This document shows positions 16,711 through 24,554 of a stretch of 32,069 bases of DNA, piece after piece. The notes under the pieces are model-generated. The model did not search any database. It worked only from the letters and a program-made list of their open reading frames with translations, and was not told the DNA's origin. This DNA comes from Akkermansia muciniphila. GTDB lineage: Bacteria; Verrucomicrobiota; Verrucomicrobiia; Opitutales; Opitutaceae. The stretch lies in the NCBI GenBank assembly GCA_945874545.1, contig CAMCHD010000006.1:1-32069 (forward strand). Direction: 5' to 3'. The position numbers and the translations under genes are program-made. Positions within the stretch are counted from its first letter, which is position 1. Every line of letters starts with the position of its first letter.

Positions 16711-17640
16711 TCAGGCCCGGGCGAGAAAGCGGCCGAGAAAACGGGCGAGTCGGATTTCCCGGCGCCGTCTCGCCGGGAATCCGGCGGGCCAGGCCTGAAC
16801 GGGGCCCTCGGCGTGACGCCAGAAAGCCTCGTCGGCGGCTCCCGGCGGACGGCCGGCGAGAATTTCGCGCAGGTAGGCGCGGCGCCAGGGTTTCCGGCGG
16901 CCCAGCGCGTGGGGCAGCACGCGAAGCCCCGGGGCGAAGCCCATCGCCTCGCGGCCCAGGATCGAGACGGGAACCTCGGGACGGGCCTCCAGGGCGGCGT
17001 TGAGCGCGTCCTGGTCGTGCACGTTAAAACAATAGAAGGGGTTTCTCATTTTCCGGGACGTGCCGCCGTCGAGTTTCACCTGATCCAGACCACCGATCTC
17101 CTCGCCCATCAAATCCTGCAGCGTCTCCCAGGTTTTTAGAAAATCCGCCCGCCCGCGGGTGATGCCGACCGCGCCGCTGTTGATGTAGGGATCGCCGCGG
17201 TAGCGCAGGTTGAAGCCCCGGGCCGCGTAGAACTTTCGCCAGCCCACCCGGCGGGGATGGTTTTCGTAGAGCGGCGAATTCACGTCCTCGGCCAGGGCGA
17301 CGCCGGCCTCGATCCACTCCTCGATGAACTGCCACGGCGCGGTCAGGCAGATGTCGGGGTCGGCGTAGAGCACCGCGTCGGAGGCCGGAGCGAACTCCTC
17401 GAGCACGCGTCGCATGAACTGGGGTTTGTGGTTGGCGAAATGGCAGCCGGTTTCGAGTGAAACGAGCACCACGCGCACGTCGCCGGCCGCGGCCGCCCCC
17501 TCGGTGGCCCAGGCGGGGCGCGGGCCGCGGTGGCCGGCGAAGATGTTTCCGGCGAAGCCCGCCCGGTGCAGCGAGTTGGCCAGCGCGGCGACGCCGGAAT
17601 GGTAGTCGCCTTCAAAAAGGGTGCAGACTGCGGTGGTCAT
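16711..17640 (-). CDS. GT-A (GT8-like) glycosyltransferase
   Basis: A 309-residue GT-A protein. The start MTTAVCTLFEGDYHSGVAAL is typical of GT8-like sugar transferases (TLFEGDYHxG). The DxD metal site is DAVLYADPDICLT (DPD at 94-96). DPYINSGAVGITRG forms the substrate-proximal loop (NSG), and NVHDQDALNAAL is the DQD-ALN motif commonly found in this family. The C-terminus is basic (RRRREIRLARFLGRFLARA) and could bind the membrane as an amphipathic helix. ATG 17640 follows the GT2 stop by 12 bases. Both metal-site and DQD motifs are intact, so an active enzyme is likely. Confidence 0.87.
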   Translation of the reverse strand: MTTAVCTLFEGDYHSGVAALANSLHRAGFAGNIFAGHRGPRPAWATEGAAAAGDVRVVLVSLETGCHFANHKPQFMRRVLEEFAPASDAVLYADPDICLTAPWQFIEEWIEAGVALAEDVNSPLYENHPRRVGWRKFYAARGFNLRYRGDPYINSGAVGITRGRADFLKTWETLQDLMGEEIGGLDQVKLDGGTSRKMRNPFYCFNVHDQDALNAALEARPEVPVSILGREAMGFAPGLRVLPHALGRRKPWRRAYLREILAGRPPGAADEAFWRHAEGPVQAWPAGFPARRRREIRLARFLGRFLARA

Positions 17641-17652
17641 CAGGGGTGCGAT

Positions 17653-18540
17653 TCAGCGGATCAATAGCGGGAGGACGAGAGCGTTCAGCAGGGCGCGGAG
17701 CGCGCGAAGCGGGCGGGAGCGACGCAAGGGACGCGGGCCGGCGTGGATGCGGGCGGCGTTCAGGAAAAGGCCGCGCACACGGGCCCGGCGAAGGGCGGCG
17801 GGCGCCGCGCGCCAGGAGCGGTGCTTGTAGTGAACCCGACCCAGCTCGGCGATCAGGTCCGCGCTGCGGCGGGACATCGCCCCGGGATGTTTGCGGTAAC
17901 GAAGCGTCGTGCGTCCGGTGCAGCGGAAGGGCAGGCCGGCGCGCAGGATTCGTATCCAGAAGTCCACGTCGTTGCAGATGGGAAGCCCCGGATCGAAGGG
18001 GCCGACGCGGTCGAGCAGGGTCCGGGTGAAAAGCACGCCCGAGGGCTGCGCTACAAAACGGCCGGCGTGGAGGGCCTCCGGAATGCGTTCCCGATCGGCC
18101 GGGTTCAAATCGCGCCGGCCGATCACCGCGCCGGTCGCGTCGTCGAAGATCTCGCAGGGGGACCAGACCGCGGCGGGCGCGGCGGGGTCGCCCAGGGCGG
18201 CGAGTCCGGACGCGAGGTGATCGGGGGTCCAGAGGTCGTCGGCGTCGAGCAGGGCGAGGACGGGCGCGGTGGTGGCGGCGAAACCGGTGTTGCGGGTCGC
18301 GGGCAGACCCCGGTTGACCTCGTGCCGGGTGTAGCGCACGGGCTGCGGGATGGTCGCGGCGAACGCGCGCACGATCGCCTCCGTCCGGTCGCGGGAGCCG
18401 TCCTCGGTCACGACGAGCTCCCAGTCGGGGAAATCTTGGGCCGCGACCGACGCGAGGGTGGCGGCGAGGTGCTTTTCGGCCCGGAAGGCGGGGATGCATA
18501 CCGACACGGCGGGCGGGGGCGGGGCGGCGGGATCAGGCAT
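17653..18540 (-). CDS. GT2-family glycosyltransferase
   Basis: A 295-residue GT-A transferase: AVSVCIPAFRAEKHLAATLA (11-30), EDGSRD (46-51), DADD (99-102), and an ICNDVDFWIRIL segment carrying the catalytic-base region (ED/ND-x-D-x-W). It closely resembles the next gene upstream (18533-19408) through DWELVVxEDGSRDRTE and PVRY...NRG, so the two are tandem paralogs. The longest frame starts at 18678, but ATG 18540 is chosen: it lies 8 bases inside the upstream gene's end and gives a normal N-terminus after a short Pro/Ala stretch. The basic C-terminus may associate with the membrane. Confidence 0.9.
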   Translation of the reverse strand: MPDPAAPPPPAVSVCIPAFRAEKHLAATLASVAAQDFPDWELVVTEDGSRDRTEAIVRAFAATIPQPVRYTRHEVNRGLPATRNTGFAATTAPVLALLDADDLWTPDHLASGLAALGDPAAPAAVWSPCEIFDDATGAVIGRRDLNPADRERIPEALHAGRFVAQPSGVLFTRTLLDRVGPFDPGLPICNDVDFWIRILRAGLPFRCTGRTTLRYRKHPGAMSRRSADLIAELGRVHYKHRSWRAAPAALRRARVRGLFLNAARIHAGPRPLRRSRPLRALRALLNALVLPLLIR

Positions 18541-19408
18541 GGACGGCGAGGGCGCGAAGCGGCAGATCGAGCGCGGCGGGCCAGACCCGCCAGCCGCGAA
18601 GGAAGGCGGCGCGGGCGGCGGCGGGGTTTTCGCGCCGGGTGAGGCGACCCAGGGTGCGCAGGGCGGCGGCGAGGGCACGGTGGGCGACCGCGCGGGGTAT
18701 GCCCGGGGCGTGGAGATGTTTTTCGTGGAAGCGGACGACGTCCTCGGCGACGCGGCGGGTGCGCGTCATGCTGCTGCCGGCGTGTTTGGTGTAACGGCAG
18801 GTGGGCGCGGGGGAAAAGCCCAGCGCGCCGCCGTCGGCGAGGGCGCGCAGCCAGTAATCGCGATCCTCGCCGATCTGGAACGACTCGTCGAAACGGCCCA
18901 CCCGGGCGAGGGTGGCGCGGGGCAGCGCTACGCACGAGGAGGTCTCGATGAACGAGCGGGTGAAAAGCGAGCGGTGGGGGGCGCGGAGCTGGGCGGTGGT
19001 GGGACGGTGGACGCCGAGCGGGCGGTCGGCGTCGCCATCCCAGCGTTCCAGGGTGGACACGGCGAGGACGGGGGCGGGCGCGGCGGCCAGGGCCGAGGCT
19101 AGACCGGCGAGATGTTCCGGGCGCCAGCGGTCGTCGGCGTCAAGAAAGGCCACGGCGTCCCCGGCCGCGAGCTCGAGGAGGCGGTTGCGGGCGGCCGCGA
19201 CACCGCGGTTCACGCCGAGGTTGGCGTAGCGCACCGGGCGGGTCGAGCCGGCGGCGAAGGCGCGCACGATTTCCTCGGTGCGGTCGCGGGAGCCGTCCTC
19301 GACCACGACGAGTTCCCAGTCCCGGTGGGTCTGGGCGGCGACGGAGGCCAGGGCGGCGGCGAGGAAGCGGTCGGCCTGATAGGCGGCGATGAGCACGCTG
19401 ATGTTCAT
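18533..19408 (-). CDS. GT2-family glycosyltransferase
   Basis: A 291-residue GT-A transferase with MNISVLIAAYQADRFLAAAL at 1-20, EDGSRD at 37-42, DADD at 90-93, and IGEDRDYWLRALADGG holding the ED-x-D-YW base motif. It is a tandem paralog of 17653-18540, which it overlaps by 8 bases. ATG 19408 overlaps the epimerase stop at 19405 as ATGA; an extension to 19522 is possible but runs into that gene. It probably transfers one sugar to the lipid-linked chain. Confidence 0.92.
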   Translation of the reverse strand: MNISVLIAAYQADRFLAAALASVAAQTHRDWELVVVEDGSRDRTEEIVRAFAAGSTRPVRYANLGVNRGVAAARNRLLELAAGDAVAFLDADDRWRPEHLAGLASALAAAPAPVLAVSTLERWDGDADRPLGVHRPTTAQLRAPHRSLFTRSFIETSSCVALPRATLARVGRFDESFQIGEDRDYWLRALADGGALGFSPAPTCRYTKHAGSSMTRTRRVAEDVVRFHEKHLHAPGIPRAVAHRALAAALRTLGRLTRRENPAAARAAFLRGWRVWPAALDLPLRALAVHA

Positions 19409-20508
19409 GTGCGGCCCTCCGCGAAATCGAGCCATTCCAAGCTGGTGGCGAGGCCGGCGGCGAAGGGCACCGGCGGGACGTAACCGAGCAGCCGGGCGGC
19501 CTTGGCGTGGGGCAGTTTCCAAGCGCAGCCTTGAAGCAGGGTTTGCTCGAGGGTCAGGCGGCCGGCGGGCGCGCGCGGCAGGACCCAGGCGTCGCGCGCC
19601 GGGGCCGGGGCGGGCCAGGCGGAGGCGAGGCCCTTCACCAGGCGTTTGGCGCGGTCGGGCACGGCGTCACCAAGGCGTTGATACAGCCGGGTGCGGGTGA
19701 GGGCGGCGAGAGGCGGGGTGCGCTCGGCGACGAGCGGGGCGGGCGGGGGCTCGGCGAACGCGGTTTCGTCCAGGCCGAGGTGAAGGGCGATAGGCAGCAG
19801 GAAATCCCGCCAGGCGACGGTCTCGGCGTCGCCCACCAGGAAGGCCTCCCCGGCGGCGGCGGGCACGGTCGCGGCGAGGCGGAGGGCGTGCACGAGGTTG
19901 TCCACGTGGATGCTGTTGCATACCCCTCGTCCCCGCCCGAGCCAGCCGGCTCGGCCGGCGCGGAGATCGGCGGCGGCGTCGGTGATCCAGCGCGAGCGCG
20001 GCCCGAACACAACGCCGGGGCGAAGCCGCACCACCTCGACGCGGCCGTCGCGGGCGAGTTGTTCGAGGCGGCGCTCGGCCCGGACCTTCGCGTTGTTGTA
20101 GGCGAGGGGATGGCTCTCGTGGAGCGGGGTGGACTCGTCGGTGCCGGGCGGGGGATTCTGGCCGTGCACCGAGGCGCTGCTCAGCCAGACGAGCCGGCGC
20201 ACGCCGGCGGCGGCGCAGGCCCGGTAGGCGATGGTCGCCATCCGCTCGATCTGGACGGGGTCGCCGAGGGCGGCGTGGAGGCAGACCGGACAGCCGCGCA
20301 GGGCCTCGGTGAGCGCGGGCAGGTCCCGTGGATCTGCGATGCGCCAATCGAGGCGGCGACGGGCGAGCACGGCCAGGCTGGTGGCGGATCGCACGACCGG
20401 GCGGAGGTTCACGCCGTCCCGGCCGTGAAGGCCCTCGACCGTGCGGAGGCCGATGAAGCCGCTCGCGCCGATCACGGCCCAGGAAGTGGAGAGGTTCGCC
20501 GTGTTCAC
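19405..20508 (-). CDS. NAD-dependent epimerase/dehydratase (extended SDR)
   Basis: A 367-residue extended SDR. It has the nucleotide-binding GASGFIG (14-20), an active-site Ser region RLVWLSSASVHG, and the catalytic YNNAK (137-141, Y-x3-K), followed by RLRPGVVFGPR and SIHVDNLVHAL typical of UDP-sugar epimerases and dehydratases. The C-terminal ~80 residues are less conserved. The substrate is likely a nucleotide sugar feeding the cluster. The start is a GTG at 20508 forming a GTGA overlap with the stop of the Gfo/Idh/MocA gene; the longer frame to 20952 lies over that gene. Its pairing with an oxidoreductase suggests the two act in sequence on one sugar. Confidence 0.88.
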   Translation of the reverse strand: MNTANLSTSWAVIGASGFIGLRTVEGLHGRDGVNLRPVVRSATSLAVLARRRLDWRIADPRDLPALTEALRGCPVCLHAALGDPVQIERMATIAYRACAAAGVRRLVWLSSASVHGQNPPPGTDESTPLHESHPLAYNNAKVRAERRLEQLARDGRVEVVRLRPGVVFGPRSRWITDAAADLRAGRAGWLGRGRGVCNSIHVDNLVHALRLAATVPAAAGEAFLVGDAETVAWRDFLLPIALHLGLDETAFAEPPPAPLVAERTPPLAALTRTRLYQRLGDAVPDRAKRLVKGLASAWPAPAPARDAWVLPRAPAGRLTLEQTLLQGCAWKLPHAKAARLLGYVPPVPFAAGLATSLEWLDFAEGRT

Positions 20509-21539
20509 CGGAGGGAAAGCGGGGTTCGGCGGGCGTAGCAGGTTTCGACCCAGCGTAGGGCGGCGGCGCCCTCGGCGCCGGGCACGAAGGGGGGGCGATG
20601 CTCGTGCAGGGCGGCGCAGACATCGACCAACTGGGCGAGGAAGGCCTGGGGATTGGTTTCGAGGGCGCGGGAAGGGGGGGCGGGGCGGGCGGGCAGGGGG
20701 TGGCGGAGTTCGGCGGCGAGGGTGAGGGGCAGGTCGTCGAGGGTGATCTCCAACTGGTTCGCGGCGTTGACCCGGCAGTGGACCACCGCCCGGGCGAAGC
20801 GGAAAACGTAGACGTTTTCGGTGCGCCAGTCGCGGCTCAGGCGCAGGCGCACGCGGGCGCCGCCGGCGAAGGTCGCGTCGAGCCGCGCGTTCGCCTCGAG
20901 ACCGTCGAGCGCGTCGTCCGCGTAGGTGAAGTCGGCCGGCTCGCCCAGCCACCAGCGCAACAGGTCGAGCACGTGGACGCCGATGTCGAGGAGGACGCCG
21001 CCCGGGGTTTGTTCGCGGCGGAAAAACGAGTCGGTGGCGGCGGGCCAGGCGAATTTCCCGCCTTCGACCAGGGTGGCCTCGAGCAGCGGTCCGAAGGTCT
21101 GGCGTTCGATCAGGGTCTTGAGCGCGCGGTGGGCGGGGAAAAAGCGTTTGTAGTGGCCGGCGGCGAGCGGGCGGGCGGCCCGGGCGGCGGCCGCCACGAT
21201 GGCGTCGGCGTCATCCGCGGTGGCGGCGAGGGGTTTTTCACACAGAACCGCGCAGCCGGCGGCGAGAGCGGCCTCGGCCTGGACGCGATGGAGGGAGGGC
21301 GGGGTGGCGATGGCGACGAGGGCGGGGCGCAGGGCGAGCGCCGCGTCGAGGCTGGCGCAGGCGGCGCACCCGAGTTCGCGGGCGAGGGGATCGCGGGCCT
21401 CGGGCCGCGGGTCGACCACGGCGACCAACTCGACCAGGCCGTGGCGGCGCAGTTCGCGGAGGGCGGGTCGGTAGAACAAGCGCGAAACGGCGCCGCAGCC
21501 CACGAGGGCGAGGGAGACGGGGGTGTTTGGCGGCTTCAT
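20505..21539 (-). CDS. Gfo/Idh/MocA-family oxidoreductase
   Basis: A 344-residue NAD(P)-dependent dehydrogenase. The Rossmann motif is ALVGCGAVSRLFYRPAL (11-27, GxGxxx), then IATPPSLH (77-84) and the family Lys-containing CEKP (100-103). The C-terminal domain has LLDIGVHVLDLLRWWLG, where the Asp/His pair lies near the substrate. Family members oxidise or reduce hydroxyls of sugars, including nucleotide-sugar C3 or C4 positions (WlbA, BplA and similar). ATG 21539 overlaps the upstream GT-B stop as ATGA. With the adjacent SDR it forms the only sugar-modifying pair in the window. The actual substrate is unknown. Confidence 0.9.
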   Translation of the reverse strand: MKPPNTPVSLALVGCGAVSRLFYRPALRELRRHGLVELVAVVDPRPEARDPLARELGCAACASLDAALALRPALVAIATPPSLHRVQAEAALAAGCAVLCEKPLAATADDADAIVAAAARAARPLAAGHYKRFFPAHRALKTLIERQTFGPLLEATLVEGGKFAWPAATDSFFRREQTPGGVLLDIGVHVLDLLRWWLGEPADFTYADDALDGLEANARLDATFAGGARVRLRLSRDWRTENVYVFRFARAVVHCRVNAANQLEITLDDLPLTLAAELRHPLPARPAPPSRALETNPQAFLAQLVDVCAALHEHRPPFVPGAEGAAALRWVETCYARRTPLSLR

Positions 21540-22699
21540 GCGACGAGGGCGTCGGCAAAGACGCGGTGGATACGTTCGGGGGAAAACTCGCCGGCGGCGA
21601 GCGCGAGTGAGCGGCTGGCGCGAGCGTTCCAGGCGGCTTTTTCGATCAGTTCGACCGTCCAGGCCGAGAACGCGGGGTCGAGCGCGCCGGGTTCAAAGAG
21701 ATCGGGAAATCCGTTCGCCTCGGCCCACGATCCCACGGCGGTCTCGCGCGGGGCGACGATGGCGGCGGGAAGACCGAGGTGACAGAACTCGGCGAGTTTG
21801 CTGGGGAAGCTGGTCGCGCTCCACGGCATGGCGGCGACGGTGTCGGCGTAGGACACCACCACGGCGGAGGCGTGCGCGGCGAGGTGGGCGAGGGCGTCGC
21901 GGTTTTCCGCGAAGGGCGGGACTTGTTCGAAACGGGCCTCGGCGGCGAGGGCGGCGAGGGCGGGGCCGGGCCGGGCCAGAACCACGAGTCGGGCGCCGCC
22001 GTTTTCGAGCAGGCGGGCGAGGCGCGCGAGCAGGGGGACCTGGGCGGGCCAGAGGTGCCCGGCGTAGTAGACGCGCGGCGTCGCGCCCGCGGCGGGGGGG
22101 CGGGCGAGGGGGCCGGCCCAGCCTTCGGGCAAAGGCGGGAGAACGGAGCGGCGATCGGGCGGGGCGGGGCAGGCGGCGCCAAGGGCGGGCGTGACGAACC
22201 AGTTTGTCCGCGCGGTGGATAAGAGGCGGGCGTGGCGCGCGCGCAGGCGGGTCCGGCGTCGCGGGTCGGTTTCAAAGGCCGCCGCGTCGTCGTGGATCAG
22301 CAGGGTGAGCGGGCGGCGCAGTTCGTCGGCGCAGGCGCCGGCCAGTTCGGCGGCGAAGTCGGCGTGGGCGGCGAGGTAGCCGAGGACGGCGTCGGGCGGG
22401 CAGGGCACGAGGCGGGCGGCTTCGCGCGCCAGGAGGCGGAGGCGCACGCGACGGAGCCACCCGGGGTGGCCCTCGCGGTAGGGCGGCCACCAGGGCCGTC
22501 GTATCGGCAAATCGAGGACGGACCAGCCCTCGCGCTCGCAGGCGCGGGTGGATTGTCCGCGTTCGCCGATCACGGAAACGGACCAGCCCTCGGCGGCGAG
22601 GCGCCGCAGATGCCGCCAAACCACCACCGGGCTGCCGGTGCCCTGGTCGGGGGTCTGCCCGACGTAGAGAACGTGACGGGAGGGCGCGGCGGGTTTCAT
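21536..22699 (-). CDS. GT-B fold glycosyltransferase
   Basis: A 387-residue protein. The N-terminus HVLYVGQTPDQGTGSPVVVW has a Gly/Ser loop followed by a Rossmann helix. The donor domain begins at RVYYAGHLWPAQVPLLARLA, and near its end carries ATSFPSKLAEFCHLGLPAAI, in which the FPSKLxEF-x3-G-P pattern replaces the classic E-x7-E block, as in other GT-B transferases of surface glycan clusters. The ATG at 22699 overlaps the GT2 stop as ATGA; the frame upstream of it is antisense-like. Two short Cys/Pro-rich parts (PCPPDAV, ACPAPPDR) are lineage-specific. Confidence 0.85.
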   Translation of the reverse strand: MKPAAPSRHVLYVGQTPDQGTGSPVVVWRHLRRLAAEGWSVSVIGERGQSTRACEREGWSVLDLPIRRPWWPPYREGHPGWLRRVRLRLLAREAARLVPCPPDAVLGYLAAHADFAAELAGACADELRRPLTLLIHDDAAAFETDPRRRTRLRARHARLLSTARTNWFVTPALGAACPAPPDRRSVLPPLPEGWAGPLARPPAAGATPRVYYAGHLWPAQVPLLARLARLLENGGARLVVLARPGPALAALAAEARFEQVPPFAENRDALAHLAAHASAVVVSYADTVAAMPWSATSFPSKLAEFCHLGLPAAIVAPRETAVGSWAEANGFPDLFEPGALDPAFSAWTVELIEKAAWNARASRSLALAAGEFSPERIHRVFADALVA

Positions 22700-23619
22700 G
22701 CGGCCGGTTTCCTCGTCGGGGCGGTGAGGGCGTAGCGCAGGCAGCGCCACGACTCGCGGGAAAACGGGGCGAGACGGCAGGCGGCGAGTCCATGCCCGAG
22801 CGCGACGCGGCGCCCGGAGAGCGGCAGCGCGGTGACCGCCCAGCGTCGGTGGTGGGCCACCGGGTCGGACCAGGCGGAAACGTCGGCCGCCCGCGGCGCG
22901 TCGAGAGGCAGACCCCGCGCCCGGCGGGCCTCGTGGAGCACGCGGTCCAGGGTGGCGAGCCGGCCCTGGTTCCGGGTGAAATTGATGCTGGAAAAGTGCA
23001 CCCGGTAGTCGAGCAGGGTCTCGGGGAGGTTGCCGAGGGAGCCCACGCGGGCGAGGCGAAGGAAAAGATCGAGATCCTCGACATATTGCGCGGCGGGCCG
23101 GTAGCGCCCCACCGCCTCGACCGCGGCGCGGCGCAGGCAAACCGCGGGATGGATGAGGGTGCCGCCGTCCCCGCGCAGCAGCGCGGCTTCGTTTTCGCGG
23201 TGATGGACAGGCCGGCCCAGGCGCTCGACCCGGGCGCCGGCGGCGTCGATCAGATGCACGGCCGAGCCGAGCGCGACACACTCCGGCCGGGCGCGAAGGT
23301 GGGCGACCTGGCTTTCGAGGCGGCGGGCGTCGGCGATGTCGTCCGCGTCCATGCGGGCGACGAATTCGCCACGCGCGGCGGCGAGGCCGTCGTTCAGCGC
23401 CCCGACGATACCGGTGTTGGGCCGGCGGATCAGGCGCACCCGGGGATCGGCGGCGGCGAAGCCGTCGAGCAGGGCGCCGGAGCCATCGGTCGAGCCGTCG
23501 TCGACCGCGATCAGCTCGAAATCGCGGAGGGTCTGCGCGAGCAGGCTCTCCATGGCGGGGCGCAAATAGCGACCGGCGTTGAAGACCGGCAGGACTACGG
23601 ATACGGCGGGGTTTCTCAC
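22696..23619 (-). CDS. GT2-family glycosyltransferase
   Basis: A 307-residue GT-A transferase with AVSVVLPVFNAGRYLRPAME (5-24), DDGSTD (40-45), RRPNTGIVGALNDGL and MDADD (90-94), plus a QYVEDLDLFLRLA catalytic-base segment. This is the most typical GT2 of the window, close to the EpsE/WcaA-type consensus. The start is a GTG at 23619 that forms a GTGA overlap with the stop of the HlpA-like gene; without it the enzyme would lack its first strand. It belongs to a different GT2 group from the four-copy module at 5054-9759. Confidence 0.92.
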   Translation of the reverse strand: MRNPAVSVVLPVFNAGRYLRPAMESLLAQTLRDFELIAVDDGSTDGSGALLDGFAAADPRVRLIRRPNTGIVGALNDGLAAARGEFVARMDADDIADARRLESQVAHLRARPECVALGSAVHLIDAAGARVERLGRPVHHRENEAALLRGDGGTLIHPAVCLRRAAVEAVGRYRPAAQYVEDLDLFLRLARVGSLGNLPETLLDYRVHFSSINFTRNQGRLATLDRVLHEARRARGLPLDAPRAADVSAWSDPVAHHRRWAVTALPLSGRRVALGHGLAACRLAPFSRESWRCLRYALTAPTRKPAA

Positions 23620-24554
23620 CTGGGGACGGGGCGCCGGCGCATTTGTTCGCGAAGGATCCTCGCCCGGGCGCGCGCTTCCGCGAGCAAGCCGTTGGACGCT
23701 CCGGCGTAGGAGCGGGTGAAGCGCTCCTCGGCGGCGGGATCGACGCGTCCGTCCTTCGGCGCCCTGGGTTCGCCCACGGAGGTCGCGATATTCGGCAGGT
23801 GGCGCAGCGCGTCGCCGATCGTGTGGGTCGCCTCGGGGCCGAAGCCGAGGTTTTTCACCAGATTGCGCGCCGGCATGAGACTGAAGCCGTCCGCCGCGCG
23901 CACCGAATACTGCCATTGAAAATCCCAGGTGTCCCCCTGCCTCGGGTCGCGGCGCGCCCGGTCCCAGGTCGAGAGCCAGTAGCTGGCCTCCCAGGCGGTG
24001 GCGAAGGTGCGACGGACGGCGGCCAGATTCCGGTCCCAGCCCGACATGTCCGGGTCGTAGTGTTGCCAGGCGCGCGCCCAGGCGGCCCAGCCCCACATCC
24101 AGGCGTGGCGGCTGAAGCGATGGGTGGCGCCGCCGGCAAGCGCGCCGGGAGCCAGGTTGGTGCCGTTGATATGCAGCACCTCGGGGTCGTCGCGATGCCG
24201 CGCGAGCAGACGGCTGCAGAACGGAAAAAAGGAGGGGTCGGGAAGGCAGTCGTCCTCCAGGATGATCGCCTCCGGAACCCGCTCGAACGCCCAATCGAGA
24301 CCCGACGCGACGCGCCGGCGGCAGCCCAGGTTCTCTTGCGCGAAATTCGTTTGCACCCGGCACGGCCAATCCACCCCGTCCAGCACCGTCCGCCGGGTCC
24401 GCGCCACGCGTTCCGCCTCGCCGGGGCGATCGGGCCTCGCGGCGTCGCCGACCACAAGCAGATCGGCGGGGCGGCTGTCGCGGATGCGGGCGAAAACCCG
24501 GGCGGCGACTTCGGGCCGGTTGAAAATGAAAAAGACCACCGGGGCGGTATTCAT
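23616..24554 (-). CDS. HlpA-like / GNT-I-type nucleotide-diphospho-sugar transferase
   Basis: A 312-residue GT-A protein. VVFFIFNRPEVAARVFARIR opens the fold, then a VVGDAARPDRPGEAERV loop, NLGCRRRVASGLDWAFE, and the metal site AIILEDDCLPDPSFFPFCSR (EDD at 100-102). HAWMWGWAAWARAWQHYDP is a Trp-rich substrate loop typical of proteins annotated as hemolytic protein HlpA-like, which are really sugar transferases related to GNT-I. No toxin function is implied by the sequence. ATG 24554 overlaps the stop of the GT4 gene as ATGA, and its stop overlaps the next start. Confidence 0.87.
   Translation of the reverse strand: MNTAPVVFFIFNRPEVAARVFARIRDSRPADLLVVGDAARPDRPGEAERVARTRRTVLDGVDWPCRVQTNFAQENLGCRRRVASGLDWAFERVPEAIILEDDCLPDPSFFPFCSRLLARHRDDPEVLHINGTNLAPGALAGGATHRFSRHAWMWGWAAWARAWQHYDPDMSGWDRNLAAVRRTFATAWEASYWLSTWDRARRDPRQGDTWDFQWQYSVRAADGFSLMPARNLVKNLGFGPEATHTIGDALRHLPNIATSVGEPRAPKDGRVDPAAEERFTRSYAGASNGLLAEARARARILREQMRRRPVPR

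Noticed and set aside
23616-24554. Hemolysin or toxin function for the HlpA-like protein
   Set aside because: The name is historical; the sequence has a GT-A fold with an EDD metal site and sits among glycosyltransferases.
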